Shown: positions 21,789 through 34,575, counted from the stretch's first letter. The stretch: 64,000 nucleotides of DNA from Oxytricha trifallax (GCA_000711775.1 ARYC01017338.1:1-64000), one strand, 5' to 3'. A program made the numbers and translations. Notes: generated from the letters alone by a model not told the origin.

Positions 21789-24030
21789 TCAAGCAATTTA
21801 CATTTCTTGATATTAGCCTTTGTTACTATATGATTCCAAAATACTTTCAGATTCAGTTTCGTCCATTAGTAGTAAATCTAGTGGCCTGAATAATTAAAGA
21901 GAAGAACCTAAAAGAGGTTAATCAATATCATCACTAGCAGATATAAATGACCAGGATTATTTTCCATTCCATTCAAAATCTACTATTTATCCAACATGAC
22001 CAGCGTGCTTAAAGAATATAGGATCATTTTATGACTAATTTCTTAAGTCCCAGATAAATAAAGCCTCGGAAGAGGATGCTATATAATCTGCAGAAAAAGG
22101 TGAGAATCTTACTACATTTATAGAACTTTGATGACCCTCTAAAGTTCGAACAATAGCTGGGCAAGGAGCTGTCCCACTATGTTCATTAGATTCTTAAGTT
22201 AACTTTCTTATGTCTATCAAAACTACTTTTTTATCATTAGACCCAGTTGCTACTAGATTACAATCTACTTTACTCCAATCTACTGTATTTATATCGTCTT
22301 AATGTACTCTAACTGCTTTTTACACTGGCTTTTATCCACCTTTATTACTGAGACTTCCCACTCTTAAATCCCAAAAAAGTATATATCTGTCAATGCCTAC
22401 AGACACTAACTCAAATGGGGAATCATGTTTGAAAACTAGATCCTCAATATTGCCAGAATGTCCCTGAAGTCTTGCTTAAGGCTCTAGAGTTGATAGCTAT
22501 CTCTTGACTGGTTTAGAATCTGTGAGATAAGACTAAAGACTTTTTTAGATTCTAGAAACTGATGCTGGAACATGTTAGTCAGGTTAAAGGTTAGTAATTG
22601 AAATAAATTAAAATCTAAGTTTTGCTTCTTTTCCTAACTCTCTTCATTCTCACTCAAGAACTCATCTTTTGTATAATCTTTCTCTTCCTCTGTTATTTTC
22701 CCAGATGTATTAAAGTAGTTGTCAATATTCCAAATTAAAATTTATCTATCTCTACCACCGCTTGCAACTATGGGATCAGTACTACTCCAGTCTAATGCAT
22801 AGGCTGCTACATCTGTGTGACCAGTCAATCTAATACAAAATGCTTAAAATTAATAGCTTACATCAAATCTGGAGTGTTTGCTTCGATATTGATTCTATCA
22901 TGAGCATTTCTTTATTTATTGAAATCCCACACATAAACATTCTTTGTGTCACTGTGTGTCGCAATCACTCTTTTGTTCTTTGGCCAGCATTTCAAGCAAT
23001 TTATCTATTAAGAAATATTTAAATATGATGAGATAGATTGAAGAATTTAACTATAAAGTTGGTTGAAGTAATCTTACCTCACCTGGGTGCACAAAGACTT
23101 TTTGTATATCAATTCTCTAATTAGGATCATATCTCTTTCCTAAAGTCATTCTTTTTCTTTCCTTCTCAACTCTATATCCTGGTTTAGGTATATCCAAGTA
23201 TCCCATAACTACTAAACTGCCTAGGCCTTGCCAAGCATTTACTTTTTCATGAAATCTTCCATCTGTTCGACAACCAAAAAATACTTCTTACTGCATAAAC
23301 TCATTTGATTCTACTTTTATTTCACCCTAAAATTTGTGTTGTGTAAGTTTATTTCAATCAAAGAAATGATTAATGCAGAATTTTTATATTGAGTACAAGT
23401 AAATCAAAACCCCTATCTTTGAAACAAATATTCTTTTCTTCAAACATAATTCTGGAATTAAATTATATTAAATATTCAATCCTTAATGATCCTTTATTTA
23501 TTTTCTCTTTGTAAATTTAGAAATCCTAGTTATGAAAGAACTATCAATATAAAAAGACTCTGGATAAATGAATTTTATGCAGATTAGTAATTTTAAATCT
23601 ATATTTTTAGTAAATTAAGTGTAAGAATATTAACTACTTTAAAAGACTCTTTATACTAGTCTTAGTTTGAATGCTATTAAATTACTTAATTTAACTAGCT
23701 AGGAACTACTGATAGTTTACTACAATAATTAAATCAAAGATTTATTGATCTGGACTGGCTATGTAGAAAATTTGGGTTATAAATAATTAAGAATATTTGA
23801 AAATTTATCAATGAAATTAACTTACCCATCTACAACAAGAAGCTGGCCACTCAAGCTTATGAGGATAGTAGTAATCATAAAGTATAGGTGCAGTCTATTC
23901 TTTAAATGTTTCATAATTTTCAAAAAGACTATAGGAATTCTTTAAAGGAAATTAATGAATTACTTGGTTGTCATCTGTCAATCGTAAATTTCAATATAAT
24001 TTAATAATACTTAATATTATTCTAGCTTTA
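21789..24030 (-). CDS. WD40 histone-binding protein, RBBP4/MSI1/CAF1-p48 type
   Basis: Histone chaperone subunit family of nuclear complexes (CAF-1, HDAC, PRC2, NURF). The N-terminal exon near 23830-23980 reads YETFKEQTAPILYDYYYPHK then LEWPASCCRW, the characteristic N-terminal helix. WD repeats follow: FVHPGE...IATHSDTKNVYVWD, LTGHTDVAAYALDWSSTDP, HSGNIEDLVFKHDSPFELVS with FWDLR, INTVDWSKVDCNLVATGSND, LEGHQSSINVVRFSPFSADY, and KHAGHVGQIVDFEWNGKQSW. The tail after the last blade (LFRPLDLLL, then acidic) extends beyond the usual length. Introns or IESs interrupt it around 23000-23080 and 23400-23820. The exact start is uncertain. Convergent with Sec16, 114 bp apart. Confidence 0.85.
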
Positions 24031-24100
24031 ATTCTAGTACTCGTTTCATGAATTTAATGGACTTAATTGATATTAATTTGATTGATAAAAATTCTAGAAA

Positions 24101-25657
24101 TCATTGCAATAATTCTTTGACATACTACTGAAATATTTCCTCCTATAGGCAAACCTTACTTTAAATTCTTTGCAAAATTTCTAAATTCAAGACTTAATAC
24201 CCGTATGACTTTCTATCAACGAAAATCTCGTCTTCTCTCATATCTTTGGTAATTTCATTCCATACATATTCTGACTTGATAATTAATGCGCCATATAGTT
24301 CTAGAAAAGCAGTTGATAAAATGTCTTTATCAATCAATCCATCTGGCTAGCGAGGAATAATATGAATTTTAGAATTAGTGAGCACTAAGTTATAGGGTTG
24401 TTAATGATGGTTTAAGAGATTTATTATTTTATAGGCGGTCAAAGATAGTAATTCTAGATCTTATAGTGAAAGAGAAGATAAACTAGTGGTTGGTGTTATG
24501 CAAAAGCCATTTAAAACCCTATACTCTTTATGTTTTGCCACATAATATAATTGTAAATCTATTATTTTTTTAGGGAACTATTCCTCAAATTCTGGAAATA
24601 CATAAAATACTTTTACATATAATATTCCTGTTTAAGCGTGAATTATAAATACTATATAATTTTCCTGTAAATGTAATATTTAATTTTGTGAATTACAACA
24701 AAAAAATTAAATTATTAATAAATAAGTTTATCGTATTTTGAAGGTTTTATTCAAGAGCTCCTTATAGTATTAAAAATGTAATATAATAATCGAGCATCAA
24801 TTATATGATAGACACCAATTGGAAAGAATTCGTTATCAATAATTTAGATAGTCTTAACATTTTCTAAGTACAATTAACTTGAAGTAGTGTTTGCAATATT
24901 ATTCCCTGTGTATGTTTGAGACTCCATCAACCTTTTATTGAATATCTGGAAGTGCAAGTGATTAATAGTTGAACTCGCACCTACACTATTATAACCAATA
25001 AAATAATTATCAGGCACATCTAATTTTGAGTATAATTCCATCACATCTACCAAATAAATATTGCTGTCCAAATATTGTGGTTTTAAGATATTTATTCGAG
25101 GTATGACAAGGAAGTGGACTGGGTATAAGGGTGATATGTTTACCATCAACACATTCTAAGAGTCCTATTCTTCGTCTTATTACTTTAAATAAATAAAAAG
25201 GATTATTATTTCTTAAATATACTTGATGCTGTTCCAAGAATAAACAATTTCAATTGGATTTGCCATAGTAAAGTTAAATTATTTTGGATCAAATTCTTAT
25301 CTTAAATCGATTTCCTTAACAGCAACAGGAGAAACAAATTAACTCTATCTTTTCTATATTTATGATTATTTTTTAGTTTAAAGTTACTTATTTCTGAAAG
25401 TGAGTGTTAAATCGTAAAGCAAATTCAGATTTTTCTGTCCATTAAAGCCATTTAGAGCTAAAGTCTTATAAAATTTTAAAATGATAGATGATTTTTAATA
25501 AATAACTAAAAAGAAATTGTTAACTAAAGTCTTCATGCTTAGATTTAAATATGTTTAGTTCTAACTATTTCTCCCTTTCACAAAAGTCCTCCCAAATTTA
25601 AACCAGATTTAATTTAGTTTCTGTTTGACTAAGATTATTGCTGTGGTTTTAATCCAT
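24101..25657 (-). CDS. GDP-hexose phosphorylase-like protein (GDPGP1/VTC2 family)
   Basis: HIT-superfamily enzymes that phosphorolyse GDP-D-glucose or GDP-L-galactose. ATG at 25657 (MDQNHSNNLSQTE). N-terminal DFSSKW...FALRF and FDPKQFNFTMANP match the family lead-in. The core reads VLMVNISPLYPVHFLVIPR and FIGYNSVGASSTINHLHFQ, where the HLHFQ histidines are the nucleotidyl-transfer site. The C-terminal part has PYNLVLTNSKIHIIPR, then GALIIKSE. A 66-bp IES lies at 25458-25523. Introns occur at about 25355-25388 and 25188-25248. A non-coding gap of about 130 bp near 24640-24770 is an intron or IES. Which GDP-sugar it uses cannot be told from sequence. Confidence 0.85.
25458..25523. other. 66-bp IES with 10-bp pointer in the GDPGP-like gene
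   Basis: CTAAAGTCTT occurs at 25458-25467 and 25524-25533. Removing one repeat plus the AT-rich interval joins KSKHEDF to SSKWLQWTEK in frame, giving the W-containing helix expected in the family. If retained it would duplicate DFS and add about 20 non-family residues. Confidence 0.8.
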
Positions 25658-25770
25658 TGTATTCTAATTATTATAAATATTATTATTTTGTAGGGTGGTA
25701 ATTTAAAAACATTTAAATTAATGAATAACCTAGAATGATAATCTCTCCATATTATTTAAATTATCAAAAT

Positions 25771-26772
25771 ATGGAAAACAAAATTTGTGAAAACTCTGAC
25801 TAGTTTTTCGCTTCCTACATGTCATCAGAGTCGAATAATAAATGCTTCGACTGCGGCAGCCCAGCACCTTAATGGGCTTCTATATCTCATGGAATTTTGA
25901 TTTGCATGAACTGTACCTCAATACATCGCAGACTAGGCGTGTCTGTGAGTCAAGTGCGTTCGATAAATTTAGACATTTGGACTGAAAAGCACATCACAAT
26001 GATGAGAGTAGGAGGGAACTAGTAATTCCAAGAATATCTCGAGAAATACAACTTAGACAAGGAATAGCCTATGGTTAAGTATCAAACTAAAGCAGCTTAG
26101 TCTTACAGGAAAAGATTGACTGCTATGGCAAGCAATAGTTAGGTTTAAGATGAAGATTTGGATTATGATGAGGGAAGAACAATGTCAGATGGCACCACTG
26201 TACCTACCAGATCACCTCAGGACATTGGTAATTCATCTCTGCTGATAGAAGAAGAATTGAAAGACATCGATGTGCATTTAAGCAATTCAGATCAAATCGA
26301 CTAATAGCAGAAGGTTTAACAGTCAAAATAATCAGGCTACTTTAGCATGTTTAAGTCTAAAGCAACTTCTGTCTTTAATGATGTCTCATCAAGTTCAGTT
26401 GTATAAAAAGCCTCATCCTCTGCTAAGGATATTTACAACAAAGCAGGAACCATCACGAAAGAAACCTCAAGTAAAGTTAAAACCAAACTTGATGAAACAG
26501 GAGTGACTTAAATTGCTAGTTCAACAGCTGGTAAGATCTCAACTGGTGGAAAATTCGTGGGTGGATTCATAGTAGACAAAGCAAAAGGAGCTCATACTGT
26601 TGTCGGCCAGAAGATTGATTAAAATGAGAAGTTAAGCAATGCCACCAAGATAGCTAAAGAGAAGGCAAGTGTTTTGGGTAATGCGGTTTCGTCTGGAGTC
26701 AGTGGATTATTCGCAAGATTTAAGAAACCTAATCCTAATAGTGCCAATTCCAATCTAAATTCTTTTTTATGA
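25771..26772 (+). CDS. ArfGAP-domain protein
   Basis: GTPase-activating protein for Arf GTPases in vesicle traffic. Single uninterrupted ORF of 333 codons. The zinc finger is at residues 29-55: CFDCGSPAPQWASISHGILI then CMNC, i.e. C-x2-C-x16-C-x2-C, followed by IHRRLGVSVSQVRSINLDIW with the catalytic Arg in HRRLG. The rest is a Ser-rich linker and a C-terminal helical region (KLDETGVTQIASSTAGKIS, GGKFVGGFIVDKAKG), similar to the tail of the ArfGAP2/3 and SMAP groups in being amphipathic. No IES was detected. Confidence 0.93.
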
Positions 26773-26806
26773 TTTGCACTATTCTATTGGAATAATTTAA
26801 CTGAAT

Positions 26807-27007
26807 ATGAACGAGTAGAACAACTAGCCACTTTAGTATGAGGAGTAAAAGCACGAAGTTGATGGGGATGACAGTGATGACAATAATAAAGCAGATAAAG
26901 AGCCATAAGTAGATTTAATGGGAAATAATGATCCTTACGCTATGCCTAATGACATTAAATAAACAAATCAAGTCAATCAAGATAATGAGTTAAAGAATTT
27001 TATTTGA
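26807..27007 (+). CDS. Small acidic ORF, possible last exon of the ArfGAP gene
   Basis: 66 codons, MNEQNNQPLQYEEQ with an acidic centre and DLMGNNDPYAMPND. It lies 34 bp after the ArfGAP stop on the same strand. It could be an alternative 3' exon, a separate small gene or chance, since only TGA stops a frame here. No clear splice pair was found. Confidence 0.3.
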
Positions 27008-27618
27008 ATCTAAGTTTTTGTATTAACTTTATTCAATATTTTTTATATAAATTAATATCAATTCTTTGTAGATATAAATAAAAAGATGAGAAATTAATAA
27101 ATGTTGAAAAACTAAGTATAAATATTTTTGGAATTTATTAGATTCAAATTTGTTAATTAAAAGTTACTAGTAATTATTTAAATGATTTATTAGTAAAATT
27201 ATATTAAAAATTTAACAAAAGTGTTTGGTTTCAATAATAAATTTAAATATTTATCTTTGATTATGTATTAATTTAAGTATGTAAATTAGTTTAGTTAAAT
27301 CATAATTAATCATATTCAATCTTATTTTATTATACTACAAACTATAAAAGATTATATAAAAATAATTTATATAAATTATATTTTTATTTACTTAAAATGC
27401 TATATTAAAATAATAATTTATTTTATTAGTGCGAGAAATACACTTGCGATATATTAGAAACTAAACCATAATTATATAATATATCAAAATAATTGTGCTA
27501 AAATTATTTTATTTTTTTCAAATTTAAATGAACCAGAGAGAGTATTCTATAAAATTTAGAATAATTGATACTTTCTTAGTTTAATATTTAAATAGCAATA
27601 TATTTAATTTACTTTGCA
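27008..27618. other. AT-rich intergenic region
   Basis: About 85% A+T with no sustained coding frame, no repeat shared with other parts of the window and no RNA gene recognised. Probably 3' flank, IES or spacer. Confidence 0.4.
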
Positions 27619-28648
27619 ATGTCAGAAAGATTATTTATTAAGCAATCCTTCGACAAAACTCCAAAAACATAATTAATAACCACTTAACTGGGCTCACCTT
27701 ATGCTAGTCTCTAATCCTTTAATTATAATTCTATGATATAAGATTACTAAAATGGCAATCGTAATTTTTATATAAAAATAATAAACTTTTCTTATTTGAA
27801 ATTACTACTTATGATATAATTAGCAGGAGAGTTAATTATGATCAATAGAATATCAATAGTAATTGCAATAAAATAGCATATAGCACTATACTCAGATTTA
27901 GTAAAGAACTTCTTAATTATTTGCAGGTTCATAGTTAAATAATAGAGTTTAAGCAGTTGCAAATCAAATCCATAAAATATTTAAATTTAATCTTTTATAG
28001 GTATAAATGTAAAGCTAAGTAATTTTTACTTTATTATTCATTGAAGATCTCATAATTAATATAAAATGAATATTAATTTTACTTAAAAATTAAATTGTAA
28101 ATCATCAAACCAAAGTAATAATGCAAGTGTTTTTTAGGATTTATGTAATGGAAAAAGATAATAAGATGGATATTCAACTGCAAAATAGAATATTAAAATT
28201 GAAGACAAAAATTTAGTTAATTTCTTTTAAATTTATAAATTTGATGATGAAAGCATGATTGCATCTTTAGAAAAAAATTAATCTTACATCATAATCTGCA
28301 AAATTTTTTGAGAAAACAAAATCGAGTCCTAAAATTAATGAAAATTAAATACATAAGATTATAGTTTAATAAGCATAAACTACTAAAAACTAGTAAACTT
28401 AGTAATTTAGGAAGTTTGAGGACAATTTTATTTTAATTTTTTCTCAGCTGCGTCAATCAGAGATACTAGTAGAATATCTAAATGAAATATATAATTCAAA
28501 GTGCATTTACGTTCTAGAAATTTAATATTTTAATTTGATTATTAAGTTTGAGGACAAGACATCTTTCTCAACTTAAATTAGGGATAAGGCAGGGTTTCAT
28601 TCATTATAATTAGTTTAATAATTTTTTAAAGATTTTATTAAAAATTGA
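27619..28648 (+). CDS. Unknown protein, Gln/Lys-rich, multi-exon
   Basis: Starts MSERLFIKQSFDKTPKTQ with SPYASLQSFNYN. An intron of about 63 nt probably begins at GTAATTTTTATA (about 27760) and ends at ATAATTAG. The following frame reads VNYDQQNINSN, FSKELLNYLQVHSQ, and later QTTKNQQTQQFRKFED and TSFSTQIRDKAGFHSLQ before TGA at 28646. AAGTTTGAGGACAA occurs twice, 132 bp apart (28412 and 28544), in the same codon phase, and may bound an IES. No known domain recognised. Confidence 0.5.
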
Positions 28649-29099
28649 ATTTTAATTTCTATTTCAATATAACAAAGATTTATAAAAAATCTTATACTCG
28701 GTGAATATTAAAGTAAAATAAACTTAATAGTTTAAATATTCATTGTAAAACATAATCTTTTATTATTTTATTTAAGTTAAAATTCTATTTCTAAATATAA
28801 AGTATCGAACTTTTTAAAAAGTATTAAGAAAATTACCTTTGAATTATTAAACCATTACTTTAAACTTTAATTAGATATAAAATTAATCCCCATAAATATA
28901 ATTTAGTAGAATATTTTTAGAGTAAAGCTAAAGGGGATAAGTAAACAAAAATACTTAATTGCTTGAACCCAGTAAATAAGAAAATCTGATAACCTAACCA
29001 GAAAGCTTTCATCTAAACCCCTTTAAGAATTCAAATCCACAAATACAACTTAAATAAAATAAATAAATCATAATTCCAATGAGCTAACAATATCAAATG

Positions 29100-29167
<68 letters not shown>

Positions 29168-30125
29168 GAGAAATTCAAAGATATTGCAACCTTGAATATT
29201 TTAATTCTGGGATAAGTTTGATAATTCAATTATGAATAAAGATTAAGTCTTGTTTATAATAAAGTAAGAGAGTAACTTGTGCTAATTTAACTTTTAATTT
29301 TTATTAAATATTTGAGTTTATCAATCTGAGAAAAAGTAAAATTTTAAATTAGAAAATATTATTTCCCCATAATTTATTTAAAAGGAGTGTTACCTTAATA
29401 ATAAAGAAATTTATTTGAAAAAGATTTATTTAAATATTATCAAAATATTAAATATATATATTAAACCTGAATTTATATTCAATTGTTTATTATATAGTAT
29501 ACAAACTATTAGTAAAAAAGAATTAATGATTAATTTTGGATTATTATACGTGTGAAACAGGATATATAATATATTTCGTAGATTTAATTTGAGTAAATCA
29601 GTTTTTCGTAAATATTTAGTTAGAAAATTAGTATTAAAATTAAAAAAAATGGGTTGCTCATAGTCCTCACCTGCACTAGATTCCATAGTAAATAAAGCTA
29701 TCTAGAAGCGTTTAAAAGCCTAGAATTAGGGCTCAAACAACTAAGTAAAGTAAGAACAGTTGAATATTTATAATGTTAACTTTATGAAATCATAGATTTG
29801 AAGTGATAGTTTACAATTTTATAATATTGAGAGAAAAGAGCAAATACAAAAATAGCATATGAAACTTATAATAAAATACTTAAATTAAACATAATTAATT
29901 AAATGAATAAATTTATAAGAAGAGTCAGACCATGAAACGTAGAAAATAGCAAATTGATATAAGTATTTCTGCTAATGATAATTATGACTTAAATTTCTTG
30001 GTAAATGGTAATGATAAACATAGCAAAAACTAGTAGATTTTATAAATTCGAAACATCATTGTATAGTAATGAATATATACTAGTTTTTTAAAAAAATAAA
30101 CTCTGAATGGTTATCAAATACAAAT
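28649..30125. other. AT-rich region with TA microsatellite; possible upstream exon
   Basis: Mostly non-coding. 29101-29160 is an interrupted (TA)n tract. A short plus-strand ORF at 29932-30072 (MKRRKQQIDISISAND...) could be a first exon of the next gene, but no convincing splice join was found. A minus-strand ORF beginning MESSAGEDYEQP (29686 leftward) quickly turns into AT-rich filler and is not supported. Confidence 0.4.
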
Positions 30126-30848
30126 ATGCCTGGGTCAGTTCGTCACTCATATAATTCTCAAATAACATTGAAATAAAATAGTCCTAGGGTAAACCAAAGT
30201 CTCCAAAGTCAAATTACGCTAAAGCCAGCAGACAGAAAAGTAAGGTTTTAAACTGGAGCACATCACGCAAAATCCTTAAGTGTGACAAGACTTGATAAGC
30301 ATAAGATATAAGGTATATCTAGAAACAATAAGGCAACAAAAGATCATGATGAAAGTGATGATATCATATATTGTTATGCTCTTAATCGAATTTTATATGA
30401 TGATTCAATATTGATCAAAGAAGAAATGTAGACTTTGGAGTCTGCCATGAATCTCTTACCAACCAAGGCCAACTCTCCAAATATACAAAGTCAAGTGTAA
30501 TCCCCAAATCCCATGTCACTGGCCGTATCCCCAATTTTAAAACCCTATGCTGCATCCCCAAACATTACATTAGACTAGTCTTTACTGAATCAAACATCCA
30601 CTCCTCAAACATAGCAAAAATATATCTCACCATTTGGTGTTCCTAATTTTGAAGTTCAAACCTCAAGTCTCATTTAGCATTAACCTTTGGTATTTAAATT
30701 TGGAGGTTTTGGTACAAAATCAAAAGTAACAAATAACCTAAGCGTTGCTATCCAAAACAATCTTATGAGTAAAGTGCAGGCTAAGATTGATTCTTAGCAT
30801 GAAGTCACCTTGCAAGTGCCTGCTTAAATTTCACCTAAAAACTTATGA
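30126..30848 (+). CDS. Unknown low-complexity protein
   Basis: Uninterrupted 240-codon ORF, MPGSVRHSYNSQITL... A repeated S-Q-ITLK motif near the start, a short ordered stretch DDIIYCYALNRILYDD, a Pro/Ser/Asn-rich middle (SPNPMSLAVSPILKPY), and LVFKFGGFGTKSKVTNN near the end. No recognised domain, signal peptide or membrane segment. Convergent with the kinesin gene, 228 bp away. Confidence 0.65.
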
Positions 30849-31076
30849 CTATAAAAATTGAAATGAGGCAATTAATTTTTTATACAAACAACATGCTAAG
30901 AATTATAAAGTAGTTTTGGTTTCTATTATGCCTTTAATGTATGACTTAATATGATGTAATTTATATAAAACTAAAGTAATCTGACCATTGTTATAAATAA
31001 ATATAAATTATATTTTTAATTTTATAACAAACTTAAGTCTTTCACTATTATTCCTTGTTCATATAGTCTCATTTTC

Positions 31077-34000
31077 TCATTATTTTTTCTTATGTTATAA
31101 AGGTGCAAGCTGATTCTTCCCCCTAATTAGAGCATCACTATTGAGTAAGTTTTCTATGGATACATTTTTATGGTTTCTTTCTAAATTCATCAGCTCTTCC
31201 CTGCTCATAGGAGGTGGTAAATTCGTTGATCCAAGAGACCCTAAGTTACTCAGTTGTCCATTTTGCATTGTATTGTATTCTATTGGTGCTAATTTAGGCT
31301 TTTAAATTACATTAAATTTATGTATTTTAGGTCTCTATTAAACATGTCAAGCTTAATAGACATTCCTTGGCTCATTTGAAATAGCATTACGAATTTTTAT
31401 AGGGCCTTATAATTTAATGAATTTGTGTGCTAATTGAGCATTGACTTTATGATTTTTGACCAGAGGCATATTTTCACCCCCATTTTTATCATAATAAGGG
31501 AAGTCAATACCTGAGCGGCGCAAAGAATTCGCAGCTGCACTGCTTTCCTTTTTTGTTTGATTCATTTTAATTGAAGATTTAGTTTGAGCAAAACCTTAAG
31601 AAGTAGTTGTGTCTTTTGCTGTTCTGGCAACCTTGTTTTTAAATGCTTATTTTAATGGTAATACATAGTATATCATAAAACAATTAAGGCTATTCAAATA
31701 AAGTTTAAGTATGATTAATTAAATACTTATGATTGATCATTATCAGAGTCACTGTCTCCAGTACTACGAGAGCCTCCAGCATCCACATTTGCATTATTCT
31801 CTGTAATTTCCATTTCTCTATCGTTTTTCTCTTGTTCCATGACTGCTCTTCCATTCACCTTGGGCAACGACATCTCCTTCCCTTTCATAACAAATGCAGG
31901 AATTTACCAATCGTCATCTTCATAACTTGACTTCAATTTTAACTTAGCAATTTCATCATCACGCAACATCATTTTGCATAAACTATGAATCGGAATTTCA
32001 TTCAATTTGTAAGAATACAATCATTATTAAGTTACATATGATTCTGTGTAAAGTTTATTCGCTTGTAGAACTTCAGATCAAGATCCTAGTCTCTTACAGA
32101 ATCAATCAAAGATTCTTTCTAAATTTAGTGCTCGTGCTCTATGTCTTTAACTTCCTGCGTTGCTTATTTCCATTTCACCCTCAATTGCTTTATAACTTCT
32201 CTTTACTCCTCAACTTCTTCTTGTAGAGATTTAAATAAATTTCAACAACTATATATTATTTATAGTTAAACTAGATTTGTATTGCTTTTCTGCCAATAGC
32301 TTTTCCTCTTCTTATTGCATCTTTTCTTTGAGGAGCTGTTTCTCTTTTTTCTTCTATTTTTTCAATCTTAATTAAAATTCTCTGTACTTTTGAGCTTATT
32401 CTTTCTCCCTATCTTCCAAAGCTTAACCTCCTTAGACCATCTATTTTTAGATTTCTGATAGCATTGATTCTAGTTTTTCTTTTTAATTGATTTAGTTCAT
32501 AAGAAGTTCTTCTTTTTCTTTGAGTTTGCTCTCCATTTCTTCTTTAATTTGTTTGGACTGCACATTTGTAGACGATTCTGATTGATGCATCTGTTTCTAA
32601 GACATTTACTATTACTGTTACTATCCCTTCTTAGTTTTAGCCATTTTAGATTTTTACACACCTCTCGCTGATTTCTTTGGACTATCCCCTGAGCCTATAT
32701 CGCTCTGTATTTCATCGTCATCATCATTGAGGATTTTGATCTTTTTTCCTTGATTTTCAAGCTTTCTAATCAGCTCATCGACACTCTCCTCAACATGATT
32801 GTTGTTATGAGTTTATTAGTGATTTAAAATGGCTTAATTTGCTAATCTAGGATCCATAGATACACCGCTTTTCATCTTTTCAAGCATATCTCTAAGTTAC
32901 TTGATTTCATCTTCGTATTATCTGAGTAAAGTATCCTTAGGATCCTCGTTGATCTTAGGCTTGTTTTGAATGCATTTGGCTCTAGCTGCATAACGTAATG
33001 TAGAGAGCGTTTCATCATAATTGTAGTCAGCTGGTGATAGAGCAGCAATCATAATAGTCTTAGTGTTACCTCCCAAGGAATCTTGAAGTAATCTTGTTAG
33101 TTTTGAATCTCTGTAGGGAATATGCGATGATTTTCCATCGACCAAAGCTGAAATAACATTACCTAGGGCACTTAAACTCAAATTAATTTTCTAAGCTTCC
33201 TTCAATCTGTCTCCTGTCGCGTTAGTTTTAGATTGTCTTTCACTACCAGCTAAATCAACTAAGTTTAGTTTTCCCACTTTGAATTTTGAGTTTCCATCAC
33301 CCTGAATGTCCTCAGCTGTTTCTACATAGATTGTGAAAATTGAGTGGGACCTTGAAGAATCCTTATTCATTGCTGTCTCTCCAACTTTTCTGTTTTTTAA
33401 ACCTGCATTAAGCAATTTCTCCAATTCTGGTACTGTCTTCACAACCACATTTGTTAAATCTTGAACATAAATTCCCTTATTTGGGTCTTCTTTAACTTTG
33501 AGATTTTCGCCTGTTGTGTTCTTATTTCCAGAAGCGAAACACAGCAAATCAAGAATTTACTCATTATAGATTTCTAAATAAGAGCATCTCACCAAGAATT
33601 TGATTATTTAAATTATTCGTATATTGAAATGTGCTTATCTCTCATAGAAATTTTATTAAATAAAAATAACAAAAGTTAAATATAAAATGAATTTCTTTCC
33701 CCCTGATGAACCATCGATGCACCCAAACACATGTCTAACTGTTTTTGGGATAATTCCCTTGAGATCCTCTACACCGGGGGATGCATCATCATTGACAACT
33801 CCCATCATTGTGTGAGATTTACCACAACCTGTCTACCCATATGCAAATATTGTACCTAAAATATGAATGATTACTCTTTCGTACAAAAGCAAGGATAATT
33901 AATGTCTTTACTTAACAGAGCTATTTAATCTCTAGAAATCAAGAATAAAATGCGAAACGAATTCTTGACTGAATTATTAATATGTTTTAAGATTGAATAA

Positions 34001-34390
34001 CTTCCAAATTTATGATTATAAAACCTTCTCTTACCATTATAACCCTCGAGTACAGATTCCACCAAACTAAATGCACAGTCGTCATAGACTTGCTGCTGTG
34101 TAGATTGATCCCCATAAACGTGATCGAAAGTGAAGGACTTTGGAACTTCACTCGAATCTGGTTTCCTTAGAATAATTTGATTTAACTACTAATCAACGTC
34201 CACTATCTAATTGCAGCCTATACATGAAATTTAGTAAATTCAAATCATAGTAAAGAGTAAATTGTGTGTGTTTTAATTGAAAAATGATATTACTTTGCCC
34301 GAGTTCTTTTTTGTTCATTGGTCTGCATCTTACAGCTACTTTGACACTTTCGGTTGAGGAACTGGGTCCTTTACCACCACCTGCTTTCAT
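31077..34390 (-). CDS. Kinesin-2 family motor
   Basis: Plus-end microtubule motor; kinesin-2 drives anterograde intraflagellar transport in cilia. Start [20 protein letters not shown] with RCRPMNKKE. The motor has [10 protein letters not shown]-loop [28 protein letters not shown], switch I SSRSHSIF, switch [10 protein letters not shown], and [19 protein letters not shown]. The neck reads [20 protein letters not shown], which is typical of kinesin-2. A coiled coil follows, then a conserved tail segment [12 protein letters not shown] as in KIF3. Introns at 34218-34293 and about 33855-34034; a 94-bp IES at 33595. An 82-nt intron (about 31614-31695) probably links a further tail exon (VARTAKD...), itself with a 27-nt intron near 31337, to the end at 31077. 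Confidence 0.92.
33595..33688. other. 94-bp IES in the kinesin motor domain
   Basis: GAATTT is at 33595-33600 and 33689-33694 (AAATTC on the coding strand). Deleting one copy and the 88-bp AT-rich interval joins SSGGKKF to [13 protein letters not shown] in frame, exactly as in other kinesins. Its 94-bp length is not a multiple of three, so leaving it in shifts the frame. Confidence 0.88.
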
Positions 34391-34575
34391 TTTTCTTTAA
34401 TATGAGATTTTAACAATACTTATAAATTTAACTCATATTTCTCATTTTTATCATATGAACTGCGCTTATAATACATATTTTTAAATATATGTTACTTAAA
34501 AAATAAACTGAAGTAGTCATAAAATAAAAATAAGTTAATCAAGAATATTTTATTTAATATAAAGCAAATAATTAA

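Noticed and set aside
21820-21999. Plus-strand frame ending YPFHSKSTIYPT that looked like a Sec16 C-terminal exon
   Set aside because: The minus strand here encodes the last WD repeat and tail of the RBBP4-like protein (KHAGHVGQIVDFEW), which is far better supported.
22840-23022. Plus-strand ORF within the WD40 gene
   Set aside because: It is the antisense of clearly conserved WD-repeat coding on the minus strand.
29101-29160. TA-rich tract as a possible origin or promoter
   Set aside because: A simple interrupted (TA)n microsatellite with no other supporting feature.
29426-29686. Minus-strand ORF beginning MESSAGEDYEQP
   Set aside because: After about 12 residues it is Ile/Leu/Asn filler from AT-rich DNA; no splice donor or homology was convincing.
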